The translations under genes and the position numbers were made by a program. Under the pieces are notes generated by a model that did no database searches, was not told the origin of the DNA, and was given only the letters and a program-made list of their open reading frames with translations. DNA of 64,000 nt from Phycisphaerae bacterium (GTDB lineage: Bacteria; Planctomycetota; Phycisphaerae; UBA1845; Fen-1342), in assembly GCA_030428945.1 (NCBI GenBank), contig JAUIEC010000011.1, positions 1 through 64,000 on the forward strand, in the 5' to 3' direction. Positions 53,936-62,732 of the stretch are shown here, in pieces (the first letter of the stretch is position 1; each line of letters begins with the position of its first letter).

Positions 53936-55769
53936 GCAGGACCGGGATCCGGTCCGGGGACCGGGAGCCATCCAGCTCCCGGTCACCCGGACCACCATTC
54001 GCACTTCCACCGCCGGGCGCTGGCGCGCTGCCGTCCTGCTCCTGGTGCACCTGCTGATTGCCATCCACATCGCGCACTGGCTCTCCGGGGCCGACACGCT
54101 GACACCGCTCGAACCCTCCGAAGCGATGCAGTTCACCCAGTCCGGCATCGTCAACGCCGGCGTGATCTTCTTCGCACTCACGATTCTCTCGACCGCGATC
54201 CTCGGCCGCTGGTTCTGCGGCTGGGCCTGCCACGTCGTCGCCCTGCAGGACGCCACCCTCTGGCTGCTCGCCCGCCTCGGCATCCGCCCGCGACCGATCC
54301 GCTCGCGACTGCTGATGCTCATCCCGCTGCTGGCCTTCCTCTACATGTTCATCAGCCCCCTGCTCTACGGCCGCGGCCCCGGGCAGACCGAACTCGAATA
54401 CGAACTGACCACCACCGATTTCTGGAAGACCTTCCCGACCTGGATTCCGGCCGCGCTGACATTCCTGACCGTCGGCGTGCTGGCCGTCTACCTGCTGGGC
54501 GCCAAGGGCTTCTGCACCAACGGCTGCCCGTACGCCGGGGCGTTCGTGCTGGCCGACCGCCTGGCCCCCTACCGCATCCGCGTGACCGACGCCTGCACCC
54601 GCTGCGGGCACTGCACGGCCGTCTGCAGTTCCAACGTCCGCGTGCACAGCGAGGTGCACGACTACGGCATGGTCGTGGACCCCGGCTGCATGAAATGCCT
54701 CGACTGCGTCAGCGTCTGCCCGAACGATGCCCTCTACTTCGGCGCCGCACCGCAGGTCGCGCCCCGCAGGAAACGCCGCCGCCCCGCCGTCCTGACCGCC
54801 GACCGCCTGCTGCAGTTCGCGTTCGCAATCGTCGCCCTGCTGGCGATGATCGCGGCCGGCCAGGCCTACCAGGCGACCGGCATCGACCTGCTGGTCGCCG
54901 CGGCGCTCGCCGCCGTCGCGGTCGCCCTGACCTGGGCGGGCAGCACCGGCGCCGAATCGGCCGGGCGTCCCCTGACGCTGACCGAGGAAGTCGTCGTCGG
55001 GACCGCCTTCCTGGTGGGACTGATCGCCACCCGCGGCCTGTTCGGGGCGGTCGCGTTCCTGTTCGCGCTCGGACTCGGCGGACTGGTCGCTTACGCGGCC
55101 CTGCTGGCGTTTCGGCTGGCGCGGTCTCCGGCCGTCGGACTGCACGCGTGGACCCTGAAGCGGCAGGGACGCCTGCGCCCGGAAGGCTACCTGGCGGTGG
55201 CGCTGCTGGCGCTGGGGACCGGCGGCCTGGCGGTCGCGGCCCAGGTTCGCTGGCAGGAGGTCAAGACGCTGCGTGCGTTCGTCCGCGCAACCGAATTCGA
55301 GCGGTCCCTCGCGCCGCTGCTGACCCGCTTTCAGCAGGGCCCGCTTGCGGAGGACGAAGCGGCCACGCTGCGGATCGGCCTGAAGGAACTGGTTCGGCTG
55401 CGGCCGGACGCGGCGGATCCGGTCCTGAACCTCGGCCTGTTGCTGGCTCGAACCGGCGACGTGGCGGCCGCGCGGAACCTGTTGCGGGACGCCGTCACGC
55501 GGATCCCCGACGATCCGCGCCTCTGGTTCAACCTGGCGCTGTACGAAGCGGAGTGCGGCGACCTGGACGCGGGCATCGACTGCCTGGGCACGATTCTGGC
55601 GGAGAACCCCGCCGACACGGCCGCCCGGCGGATGCGGGCCAACATGCGCCTGGGCCGGCAACGCTGGCAGGCAGCGGCCGACGACCTGCGCATCCTGATC
55701 GAAGGCGGCGACCGCGACCCCGAACTGCGTCAGATGCTGGCGTTCTGCGAGGCGCGACTGGAGCCATAG
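53928..55769 (+). CDS. NapH-like 4Fe-4S membrane protein with C-terminal TPR
   Basis: Predicted membrane electron-transfer protein, 613 residues. Four or so spans in the first 200 residues include the NapH/CcoG-type WFCGWACHVVALQDATLW and KGFCTNGCPYAGAFVLA. Two 4Fe-4S clusters follow (CTRCGHCTAVCSSNVRV and CMKCLDCVSVCPNDALYFG). Further hydrophobic spans at about 285-385 precede a C-terminal TPR region (about 430-610, DAADPVLNLGLLLARTGDVA). The GTG start overlaps the previous gene by 8 bases, so the two are probably coupled. The electron partner is unknown. Confidence 0.87.
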   Translation: MTKQDRDPVRGPGAIQLPVTRTTIRTSTAGRWRAAVLLLVHLLIAIHIAHWLSGADTLTPLEPSEAMQFTQSGIVNAGVIFFALTILSTAILGRWFCGWACHVVALQDATLWLLARLGIRPRPIRSRLLMLIPLLAFLYMFISPLLYGRGPGQTELEYELTTTDFWKTFPTWIPAALTFLTVGVLAVYLLGAKGFCTNGCPYAGAFVLADRLAPYRIRVTDACTRCGHCTAVCSSNVRVHSEVHDYGMVVDPGCMKCLDCVSVCPNDALYFGAAPQVAPRRKRRRPAVLTADRLLQFAFAIVALLAMIAAGQAYQATGIDLLVAAALAAVAVALTWAGSTGAESAGRPLTLTEEVVVGTAFLVGLIATRGLFGAVAFLFALGLGGLVAYAALLAFRLARSPAVGLHAWTLKRQGRLRPEGYLAVALLALGTGGLAVAAQVRWQEVKTLRAFVRATEFERSLAPLLTRFQQGPLAEDEAATLRIGLKELVRLRPDAADPVLNLGLLLARTGDVAAARNLLRDAVTRIPDDPRLWFNLALYEAECGDLDAGIDCLGTILAENPADTAARRMRANMRLGRQRWQAAADDLRILIEGGDRDPELRQMLAFCEARLEP

Positions 55770-55821
55770 CCGACCAGCGCGTGGATGGGTGAACGGGTGA
55801 AAGCCTTCCTGTTCCCCTGCA

Positions 55822-56787
55822 TCATTCCGGCAGGCGGGCGAGTTCTTCCTTGGCGGTCCGGGCGGCGGCGCTGTCGGCGTAGCGTTCGATCACGGCCGTA
55901 AAGTACTTGCGGGCTTCGGTCGGCTGGTTCTTGCCGGCCAGGGTCTGCCCCATGCGGAGCAGGCCGGCCGCTTCCTTCTCGTAGGTTTCCTGCTGGCGGC
56001 GCTTGATGGCCGCGTCGATCTCGGCCTTGACCACCGGGTCGGCCTGCAGCGCGGCGATCTCGGTACGGGCCGCCGTGGCCGCCTTGCTGTCGGGGAAGCG
56101 CCGCACGAGGTCCTGCAGCGTGAAATAGGCTTCCAGCGACTGGCCGGCCTTGATCTGCTGGCGGGCCTTGTCGAGACGGCGGCGACTGGCGTCGCGGACG
56201 GTCTCGCGCTTGGCATCGGTGCCGTCGGTTCGCTCGGTGTCGTCACTGTCCTCCACCGCGGGCAGGTCGGCGGGATCGACCATCGCGATCGCCTCGCGCA
56301 GGGCGGCATCGAGCGAGGCCCCGCGCGGCCGGACCGAGATGATCCTGCCGTTGGGGTCGAGCACGTACATCGCGGGGATCGACGTGACGCGGAACTGGCG
56401 GGCCAGGCGGGTCTTCCAGCCGCCGCCCTCGATCACGTGGTACCAGTCGAGCTTGTTGGCCCTGGCGTACTTGAGGCAGACCTCCGGGCGGTTGTCCAGC
56501 GAGATGCTGATGATCTCCAGGCCCTGCTCGTGGTACTTGCCGTAAGCCTGCTTGACGTTGGGCAGTTCCGCGATGCACGGCCGGCACCAGGTCGCCCAGA
56601 AGTCGAGCAGCACGACCCGTCCGCGAAAGTCCGTGAGCTGGAACTTCCGGCCGCTGACCGCATCGGTCGCGGAGAAGTTCGGGAAGGTGCTGCCGCGTCG
56701 CAGCGGGACCGCATCCTGGGCGGAGGCGACGTCAACCAGCAGCAGCGGCAGCAGCAGGACCGCCGAGAGAATCATCCGAGCAGACAT
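55822..56787 (-). CDS. TlpA-like thioredoxin protein with C-terminal helical region
   Basis: Predicted exported disulfide oxidoreductase, 321 residues, with a signal peptide (MILSAVLLLPLLLVDVASA), a redoxin domain (about 25-180) with the CxxC motif in DFWATWCRPCIAELP, cis-proline VTSIPAMYVLDPNGR, and a C-terminal helical TPR-like part (about 215-321). A longer upstream frame lacks a signal peptide. It could work in thiol redox or cytochrome maturation; its neighbours do not decide this. Confidence 0.9.
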   Translation of the reverse strand: MSARMILSAVLLLPLLLVDVASAQDAVPLRRGSTFPNFSATDAVSGRKFQLTDFRGRVVLLDFWATWCRPCIAELPNVKQAYGKYHEQGLEIISISLDNRPEVCLKYARANKLDWYHVIEGGGWKTRLARQFRVTSIPAMYVLDPNGRIISVRPRGASLDAALREAIAMVDPADLPAVEDSDDTERTDGTDAKRETVRDASRRRLDKARQQIKAGQSLEAYFTLQDLVRRFPDSKAATAARTEIAALQADPVVKAEIDAAIKRRQQETYEKEAAGLLRMGQTLAGKNQPTEARKYFTAVIERYADSAAARTAKEELARLPE

Positions 56788-56851
56788 CCGCGAGACTCCG
56801 TGTCGGGTGCGTGAGGTTCCGGGGCGTGCAGGAATTGTAGCAAAAACCGGC

Positions 56852-57844
56852 TCACGATCCGCCGGGCGCTCCCAGTTCAACCCGTCGGCCCGATACCCGC
56901 AGCGGCAGCGGTCGGTTGATCTCCAGCGGCGCCAGCGGCCAGCCGTGGCCGATCTGCGGCAGGTGCAGCACCGGCGTCGCGGGCGGCAGGTGGTACCGCA
57001 GCAGTTCGAGCACCTCCGGCACCTGCTGCCGCCGGCCGAGGTGAAAGTCGCCCAGGATCAGCCCGTCGATCCGCTCGAACCAGCCGGCCAGCTTCAGCGT
57101 CGCCAGCAGGCGGTCCAGCCGATAAACCTCCTCGTTGACGTCCTCGATCGCCAGCCACGCCCCGCGCGGACGGTAGCGCCGCGCGAGCGGGCCGGCCAGG
57201 CTGGCACACAGCACGCTCAGGCACCCGCCGATCACCCGGATGCGGCCACTGCCCGGCCGGCCGCGGAGGACCTCGCCGGTCAGCGGGCCCCACAGGCCGC
57301 TGGTGTCGTCTCCTTCGCCGAGGTAGGCGGGGACGTTCCGCCAGAACGCGGCGAAGGCGTCCCGAGCGGCTTCGGGCGGACGAACCCGATACGCCAGGAA
57401 GTTCGGGCACAGCCAGTAGACGCCGCGTCCGCCGGGGTAGGCCGCGACCAGGTTGACGAAGCTGGTCATCTCGGAAAAGCCGAAGGCCCAGAGCGGCGTG
57501 GTCCGGCGGTTGAGCACGCTGAAGTCGATCTGCGGCAGGATTCGCGAGAAGTACTTGCCGCCGTTGGCGGCGATGATCGCCCGCGTACGCGGATCCTCGA
57601 GGGCCTGCTGAATGTCGCGGACGCGGGCGGCGTCGTCGCGCCGGCCGCCGCGGGAGTCGTCCTCGGTCGCGGTCAGGATCGATTTGCGACAGGTCAGGCG
57701 ATACGGGCGCGGCAGGTTGTCTCGAATGCAGGCCAGGTAGGCGTCGACGTCCGGAAACTCGAAGCGCCGCACGCCGGGCGTGACCGGGTTGGCGTGAGCA
57801 AGCAGGTGGATCCGGTTCGGCGCTGTCGGTGATGCGGCGGGCAT
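56852..57844 (-). CDS. Peptidase S66 family (LD-carboxypeptidase / MccF-like)
   Basis: Predicted cytoplasmic serine peptidase acting on L,D-peptide bonds in murein recycling or on related amides. The 330 residues show the nucleophile region GFSEMTSFVNL (Ser124), the GGCLSVLCASLAGPL segment, the glutamate region AIEDVNEEVYRLDRLL and a late His in PQIGHGWPL, as in the Ser-Glu-His triad of S66. AGGAG lies 8 bases before this ATG; a GTG nine bases upstream is less likely. It lies divergently 40 bases from the dihydrouridine synthase gene. Confidence 0.88.
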   Translation of the reverse strand: MPAASPTAPNRIHLLAHANPVTPGVRRFEFPDVDAYLACIRDNLPRPYRLTCRKSILTATEDDSRGGRRDDAARVRDIQQALEDPRTRAIIAANGGKYFSRILPQIDFSVLNRRTTPLWAFGFSEMTSFVNLVAAYPGGRGVYWLCPNFLAYRVRPPEAARDAFAAFWRNVPAYLGEGDDTSGLWGPLTGEVLRGRPGSGRIRVIGGCLSVLCASLAGPLARRYRPRGAWLAIEDVNEEVYRLDRLLATLKLAGWFERIDGLILGDFHLGRRQQVPEVLELLRYHLPPATPVLHLPQIGHGWPLAPLEINRPLPLRVSGRRVELGAPGGS

Positions 57845-57847
57845 TGC

Positions 57848-57878
57848 TTGCACTCCTCTGCGGGCGGGCGAGTATACT
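57848..57878 (+). promoter_or_regulatory. Predicted promoter, possibly giving a leaderless mRNA
   Basis: TTGCAC and TATACT are separated by 19 bases. The expected start lies 6-7 bases after the -10 hexamer, which is the A of the dihydrouridine synthase ATG or within a base or two of it. Confidence 0.45.
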
Positions 57879-57884
57879 GCTGCG

Positions 57885-58943
57885 ATGCTGAAAATCGGCC
57901 CCTACGAGTTTGATTTCCCGGTCGTGCAGGCCGCCCTGTCGGGCTACAGCGACGGCCCGATGCGGCGGATCGCCCGGCGGATGGGCTGCCCGTACACGAT
58001 TCACGAGGTCGTGCTGGACAAGCTGATCATCCAGCCCGGCAAGTACCAGAAGAAGAGCCTGTACCTGCACGAGGACGATCACCCCGTCGGCGGGCAACTG
58101 ATGGGCTCCGACCCCGAGCAGTTCGGGGCGGCCGCCCGGGTCATGTCCGATGCCGGCTTCGACGTGATCGACATCAACTTCGGCTGCCCGGTCAAGAAAG
58201 TCCTCGGCCGCTGCCGGGGCGGCTTCCTGCTTTCGGATCCGCCGACCGCCAGGGAGATCATCCGCCGCGTCCGCGACGCCGTACCGCCGGAGAAGCCCGT
58301 CACGCTGAAGATGCGGCGCGGGCTCGACGACTCGGCCGAGAGCGAACGCAACTTCTTCGAGATCTTCGACTATGCCGTCGAGTGCGGCCTGGCCGGCGTC
58401 TGCGTGCACGGGCGGACCGTCGAGCAGCGCTACGTCGGGCCCAGCCGCTGGGCCTTCCTGACCCGCCTGCGCAAGCACGCCCCGGACGTCACGCTGCTGG
58501 GCAGCGGCGACCTGTTCACGGCCGGCGACATCGTCCGCATGCTGAACGAGACCGGCGTGAACGGCGTGACCGTCGCCCGCGGCTGCATCGGCAACCCGTG
58601 GATCTTCCGCGAAGCCCGCGCGCTGCTGGACGGCCGGCCGCTGCCGCCGCCGCCGAGCGTGGTCGAACAGGGCGCGCTGATCCGCGAACACTACCAGCTT
58701 TCCTTCGAGGAGCACGGCGAGAAGTTCGGCGCCCGGCTGATGCGCAAGTTCGGGATCAAGTACAGCGAACTGCACCCGGCCGGCGCGACGGTACGGACCG
58801 CGTTCGCCCTGACCAAGAACCGCCAGGCACTCGAAGCCGTGCTGGATGAATGGTACAACCCCAGCCGGGAGTGGCCGGAAGTCGTCCGGCCGACGGACCC
58901 GGGTGACCTGGTTGCTGCCGGAGCCACGCTGTGCGACTGCTGA
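57885..58943 (+). CDS. tRNA-dihydrouridine synthase
   Basis: Reduces specific uridines in tRNA using flavin and NADPH. The 352 residues form a flavin TIM barrel starting VVQAALSGYSDGPMRRIARR, with VIDINFGCPVKKVLGRCRGG (the Cys in the GCP region and the following loop), TLKMRRGLDDS, CVHGRTVEQRY and VARGCIGNPWIF. It resembles the DusB class, though the exact target position is not predicted. Its last bases overlap the next gene's GTG start by 13 bases. Confidence 0.94.
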   Translation: MLKIGPYEFDFPVVQAALSGYSDGPMRRIARRMGCPYTIHEVVLDKLIIQPGKYQKKSLYLHEDDHPVGGQLMGSDPEQFGAAARVMSDAGFDVIDINFGCPVKKVLGRCRGGFLLSDPPTAREIIRRVRDAVPPEKPVTLKMRRGLDDSAESERNFFEIFDYAVECGLAGVCVHGRTVEQRYVGPSRWAFLTRLRKHAPDVTLLGSGDLFTAGDIVRMLNETGVNGVTVARGCIGNPWIFREARALLDGRPLPPPPSVVEQGALIREHYQLSFEEHGEKFGARLMRKFGIKYSELHPAGATVRTAFALTKNRQALEAVLDEWYNPSREWPEVVRPTDPGDLVAAGATLCDC

Positions 58944-59800
58944 TTCTCGCGGCCCTGTGCCTGTTCGGCACGCTCGGCTGCAGCCTGCCCGGCGAGATCC
59001 GGGTGATGAGCTACAACATCCGCTACGACAATCCCGACGACGGGGTCAACGCCTGGTCGCAGCGGCGCCTGGCCGTGGTCGAGCGGATCGCGGCCTTTCA
59101 GCCGGACGTGATCGGCCTGCAGGAAGTGCTGCATCACCAGCTTGAAGAATTGTCGGGCGACCTGCCGGACTACCAATGGGTGGGAGTCGGCCGGGATGAC
59201 GGCCGGGCCGGCGGCGAGTTCGTTCCGATCCTGTACGACAAGCGGCAGTTCCGCCTGGAGCGGGCCGGGCACTACTGGCTGAGCGAGCAGCCGGGCAAGC
59301 CGGGATCGATCGGCTGGGATGCGGCCCTGCCGCGGCTGATCACGTGGGCCCGGCTGGTCTACAAGCGCAACCCTCTGGTGAAGATCACGGTGCTGAACAC
59401 GCACTTCGATCACGTCGGCGAGACGGCGCGGCTGAAGAGTGCCGAGGAGGTGCGTCTGTACGCCGAGTCGCTCGGCGGGCAGCGGGTGATCGTGCTGGGG
59501 GATTTCAACGCGACCCCGGACTCGCGCGTGCACGAGATCCTGACCGAGGACCGCGGCAACCTGGCCGAACTGCGCGACACGTGGTTCTGGAAACACGGCA
59601 AGCGCTCCCGGGGGACGTTCAACGGCTTCGAAGCGCGGCTGGACGGACCGCGGATCGACTGGATCCTGTGCAACCGGCGCTTCGAGGTCGAGGCGGCGGA
59701 CGTCGACCAGACCCTGCACGACGGCCGGCCGCCGTCGGACCATTTCCCGGTCACAGCGATCCTGAAGCTGGTTGCGACCTCCGAGACGGGGATGCTTTGA
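58931..59800 (+). CDS. Endonuclease/exonuclease/phosphatase family lipoprotein
   Basis: Predicted phosphodiesterase or phosphatase of the DNase I-like fold, anchored outside the cytoplasm. The 289 residues begin MRLLILAALCLFGTLGC, with a lipobox ending at Cys17. The fold signatures are RVMSYNIRYDNP, DVIGLQEVLHHQLEEL, NTHFDHVGETAR, VIVLGDFNATPDS and PPSDHFPVTAIL (late Asp-His). It starts with GTG and is translationally coupled to the upstream gene. The substrate could be nucleic acid or phospholipid-type esters. Confidence 0.92.
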   Translation: MRLLILAALCLFGTLGCSLPGEIRVMSYNIRYDNPDDGVNAWSQRRLAVVERIAAFQPDVIGLQEVLHHQLEELSGDLPDYQWVGVGRDDGRAGGEFVPILYDKRQFRLERAGHYWLSEQPGKPGSIGWDAALPRLITWARLVYKRNPLVKITVLNTHFDHVGETARLKSAEEVRLYAESLGGQRVIVLGDFNATPDSRVHEILTEDRGNLAELRDTWFWKHGKRSRGTFNGFEARLDGPRIDWILCNRRFEVEAADVDQTLHDGRPPSDHFPVTAILKLVATSETGML

Positions 59801-60083
59801 GGAAGGGAGCGAGGGAGCCAGGGAGCGAGGGAGCGAGCAGGGAAGAGGGCGTGGTTTGGGGTTTCCGTGGCGCTGGCGCGGGGATTTTCGGTACTGCCTT
59901 GAACCGGGACAGTCCCCGGTCCCTTCTTGCTCCCTCGCTCCATCGTTCCCGTTCCGGACACCGGTGACCGCCCCCGGGTTCGGATCCCTTTTTCCTGGCT
60001 TCCCGTTCCAGGCCACTCGCTCCCTGGCTCCCTTGCTCCCTCCCTCGCTCCCTGGCTCCCTGGCTCCCTGGCTCCCTCCTGGG
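59801..60083. repeat. Large cluster of octamer repeats in inverted arrangement
   Basis: Tandem GGGAGCGA/GGGAGCCA copies (59805-59846) face tandem TCGCTCCC/TGGCTCCC copies (about 60018-60083). Between them are further copies (59929-59945), an imperfect GGGACAGTCCCC palindrome (59904-59919) and no gene. The arms could form a long hairpin. Same family as the arrays at 4.29 and 44.2 kb. Confidence 0.75.
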
Positions 60084-60128
60084 GGCAACTGTCTCAAGAA
60101 CTGTTCCTGTAACAGTGCGCAGGCGGCT

Positions 60129-60158
60129 TTGCGGACCTTTGCGGGTTTGGTCTACAAT
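60129..60158 (+). promoter_or_regulatory. Predicted promoter of the pyruvate dehydrogenase genes
   Basis: TTGCGG and TACAAT are separated by 18 bases, about 55 bases before pdhA. It is the only clear match between the repeat cluster and the gene. Confidence 0.55.
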
Positions 60159-60214
60159 CGCCCGGGCGACGACGCGTAACGACCGTACCCAACCCGCTTG
60201 AGGGGGACCTGCCG

Positions 60215-61339
60215 ATGCCGCGTGAAGCGATTGAGCTCACGAACAAGCTGGAAAACCTGTCGATCCTGGACCAGGACGGGAACGTCGACGAGGCCCTCGA
60301 GCCGAAGATCGCCGACGCCGACCTCCGCAAACTCTACAACGTGATGCTCAAGACCCGCCGCCTGGACGAACGCTGCCTGATGATGCAGCGCCAGGGCCGG
60401 ATCGGCACCTACGGCCCCTGCAAGGGACAGGAGGCCACCCCCCTCGGGTTCGCCTATGCGATGCAGGCCGAGGACTGGTTCGTGCCCTCCTACCGCGAGC
60501 TGTCGGCCTACGTCTGGCGTGGCTGGCCGCTGGGCAAGTACCTGGTCTGGTGGGGTGGCAACGAGTACGGCTCGGCCGTGCCGGAGGGCGTCAACGACCT
60601 GCCGATCTGCGTGCCGATCGCCTCGCAGTGCCAGTACGCGATGGGGATCGCCTGGGCCAGCAAGCTGCGGCAGGACGACACGGTCTGCGTCTGCTTCGTC
60701 GGCGACGGCGGCACCTCGCAGGGCGACTTCCACGAAGCGATGAACTTCGCGACCGTCTACAACGTCCCGCTGGTGATGGTCGTCCAGAACAACCACTGGG
60801 CGATCTCGCTGCCGCGGTCCAAGCAGACCGCCTCGCCGACCTTCGCCCAGAAGGCGATCGCCTACGGCATGGACGCGATGGTCATCGACGGCAACGACAT
60901 CCTCTCGTGCGTCACGGCCGCCCGCGAGTCGATCAAGAAGGCCCGCGACGGCCAGGGCCCGCAACTGATCGAGGCGACCACCTACCGGATCATGATGCAC
61001 ACCACGGCCGACGATCCGAAGAAGTACCGCAGCGAGGAAGAGGTCGCGCCGTGGCTCAAGAAGGATCCGCTGATCCGCTTCGAGACCTACCTGCGAAACA
61101 AGAAACTGCTGGACGACAAGATCCAGAAGCTGATGGAAGAAGAGATCAAGAAGGAGATCGACGAAGCGATCGTCTTCTACGAGAACTACAAGCACGACCC
61201 GTACGAGTTCTTCGAACACATGTACCAGGAAATGACGCCGGAACTGGCGGCCCAACTGGCCGAACTGAAGGCCTACCGCGAAGGACCGGCACCGGAGGTC
61301 AGCGCCAGCAACGGCAACCCGCAGGTCAGCCATGCCTGA
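60215..61339 (+). CDS. pdhA: Pyruvate dehydrogenase E1 component, alpha subunit
   Basis: Thiamine diphosphate-dependent decarboxylase subunit of the pyruvate dehydrogenase complex. The 374 residues show CKGQEATPLGFAYAM, YRELSAYVWRGWP, the TPP/metal motif GDGGTSQGDFHEAMNFA (about 163-179) with the following NN, and a C-terminal helical part. The E1-beta gene follows at 138 bases and E2 further on. A branched-chain 2-oxoacid specificity cannot be excluded by sequence alone. A GGGGGA site precedes the ATG. Confidence 0.93.
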   Translation: MPREAIELTNKLENLSILDQDGNVDEALEPKIADADLRKLYNVMLKTRRLDERCLMMQRQGRIGTYGPCKGQEATPLGFAYAMQAEDWFVPSYRELSAYVWRGWPLGKYLVWWGGNEYGSAVPEGVNDLPICVPIASQCQYAMGIAWASKLRQDDTVCVCFVGDGGTSQGDFHEAMNFATVYNVPLVMVVQNNHWAISLPRSKQTASPTFAQKAIAYGMDAMVIDGNDILSCVTAARESIKKARDGQGPQLIEATTYRIMMHTTADDPKKYRSEEEVAPWLKKDPLIRFETYLRNKKLLDDKIQKLMEEEIKKEIDEAIVFYENYKHDPYEFFEHMYQEMTPELAAQLAELKAYREGPAPEVSASNGNPQVSHA

Positions 61340-61476
61340 CTTCGGTGAAGACGCATAAGGGTGAATGCGGGAATCCACCGGACCACGTCCGGCCGTTCCC
61401 ACGCAACACCTGAACGCCCGGCGGCAGGCTGATCGGACCGAAAGAACACAAGGCGCGCGACACGGAGCGATTCGAT

Positions 61477-62457
61477 ATGGCAGAACTGACGATGGTCCAG
61501 GCCCTGAACCTCGCGATGCGCGAGGCGATGGCCGAGGATCCCAACGTACTCGTGATGGGTGAGGACGTAGGCAAGGACGGCGGCGTCTTCCGCGTCACGG
61601 ACGGCCTGCAGGAAGAGTTCGGGCCGGACCGCTGCATCGACACGCCCCTGGCCGAGGCCGCCATCGCCGGAACGGCGATCGGGCTGACGTTCCGCGGGTT
61701 CAAGCCGCTGATCGAGTTCCAGTTCGACGGCTTCTCGTTCCAGGCCTTTCACCATGTCGAAGGACACGTGCGCCGCTTCCGCAACCGGACGCGCGGGCGC
61801 TACACCTGTCCGATGGTCATCCGCATGCCGTACGGCGGCGGGATCCGCGCGCTCGAACACCACAGCGAGGCCCCCGAGGCGACCTACGCGCACCTGGCCG
61901 GACTGAAGGTCGTGCTGCCGTCCGGGCCCCGTAACGCGCGGGCCCTGTTGCGGTCGGCCATCCTCAGCCCGGACCCGGTCGTCTTCTTCGAGCCGAAGGC
62001 CCTCTACCGCGCGTTCCGCGAAGAGGTCCCCGACGAGCCCGAAACGCTGCCGATCGGCAAAGGCCAGGTCGCCCGGGCCGGCAAGGACGTCACGCTGATC
62101 TCGTACGCCGCCACCCTGCGGGCCACGCTCGACGCGGCCGAGGAACTGGCCGACGAGCACGACATCGACGCCGAAGTGCTGGACCTGCTGAGCGTCAGCC
62201 CGATCGACGAGGACCTGATCAACGAGTCGGTCCGCAAGACCGGCCGGGTGGTGGTGGTGCACGAGGCCCCGCGGCACTGCGGGGTCGGCGCCGAGGTCGT
62301 GGCCCGGATCGTCGAGAAGAGCCTGCTGTACCTGGAGGCCCCGATCCGGCGCGTCACCGGCTACGACACGATCATCCCGTTCTTCGCCAACGAGAAGACC
62401 TGGCTGCCGGACGCGGGCAAGGTCGTGCAGGCCACCGTCGAGACGGTCAATTTCTGA
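61477..62457 (+). CDS. pdhB: Pyruvate dehydrogenase E1 component, beta subunit
   Basis: Partner of E1-alpha, forming the TPP active site. The 326 residues have LTMVQALNLAMREAMAEDPN at the start, VLVMGEDVGKDGGVFRVTDG, TPLAEAAIAGTAIGLTFRGF, and the C-terminal RRVTGYDTIIPFFANEKTWL. Order E1-alpha, E1-beta, E2 with shared strand supports a complex. Length is normal. Confidence 0.94.
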   Translation: MAELTMVQALNLAMREAMAEDPNVLVMGEDVGKDGGVFRVTDGLQEEFGPDRCIDTPLAEAAIAGTAIGLTFRGFKPLIEFQFDGFSFQAFHHVEGHVRRFRNRTRGRYTCPMVIRMPYGGGIRALEHHSEAPEATYAHLAGLKVVLPSGPRNARALLRSAILSPDPVVFFEPKALYRAFREEVPDEPETLPIGKGQVARAGKDVTLISYAATLRATLDAAEELADEHDIDAEVLDLLSVSPIDEDLINESVRKTGRVVVVHEAPRHCGVGAEVVARIVEKSLLYLEAPIRRVTGYDTIIPFFANEKTWLPDAGKVVQATVETVNF

Positions 62458-62637
62458 TCCACCCGGGGGCGGTGGGCCGGAACGAGAAGGAGCAAGGCGG
62501 GCGCCTCACGGCCGGCCCGGGCCCCGGGTGTGGCGCGTGAAAGAGGCCGAGGCCGCCTCGTTCCCGCCCCCGTGTCCCCCTCTCTGCCCCGGTCACGCCT
62601 CGACGCTATCACGAAACAGCCCCGTCCCGGGCGTTCG

Positions 62638-62667
62638 TTGGACGGGTTACGCTTTGCGCGGTACAAA
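62638..62667 (+). promoter_or_regulatory. Predicted promoter before the E2 gene
   Basis: TTGGAC and TACAAA are separated by 18 bases, about 65 bases before the E2 ATG. It would let E2 be transcribed apart from E1. Confidence 0.4.
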
Positions 62668-62732
62668 ATCGCCTTGGCCGCGGCGGTCCGGGTCTGCCCG
62701 GGCCGCGAGACTCAGTTGAGGAACCGAGCACC

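Noticed and set aside
51395..54322. Minus-strand reading frame of 975 codons opposite the YihY and dockerin genes
   Set aside because: Low-complexity Val/Arg/Asp/Ala composition, no domain; the opposite frames have clear signal peptides and motifs.
59801..60083. CRISPR array
   Set aside because: The repeats are 8-bp tandem units without spacers of constant length, and no cas genes are present.
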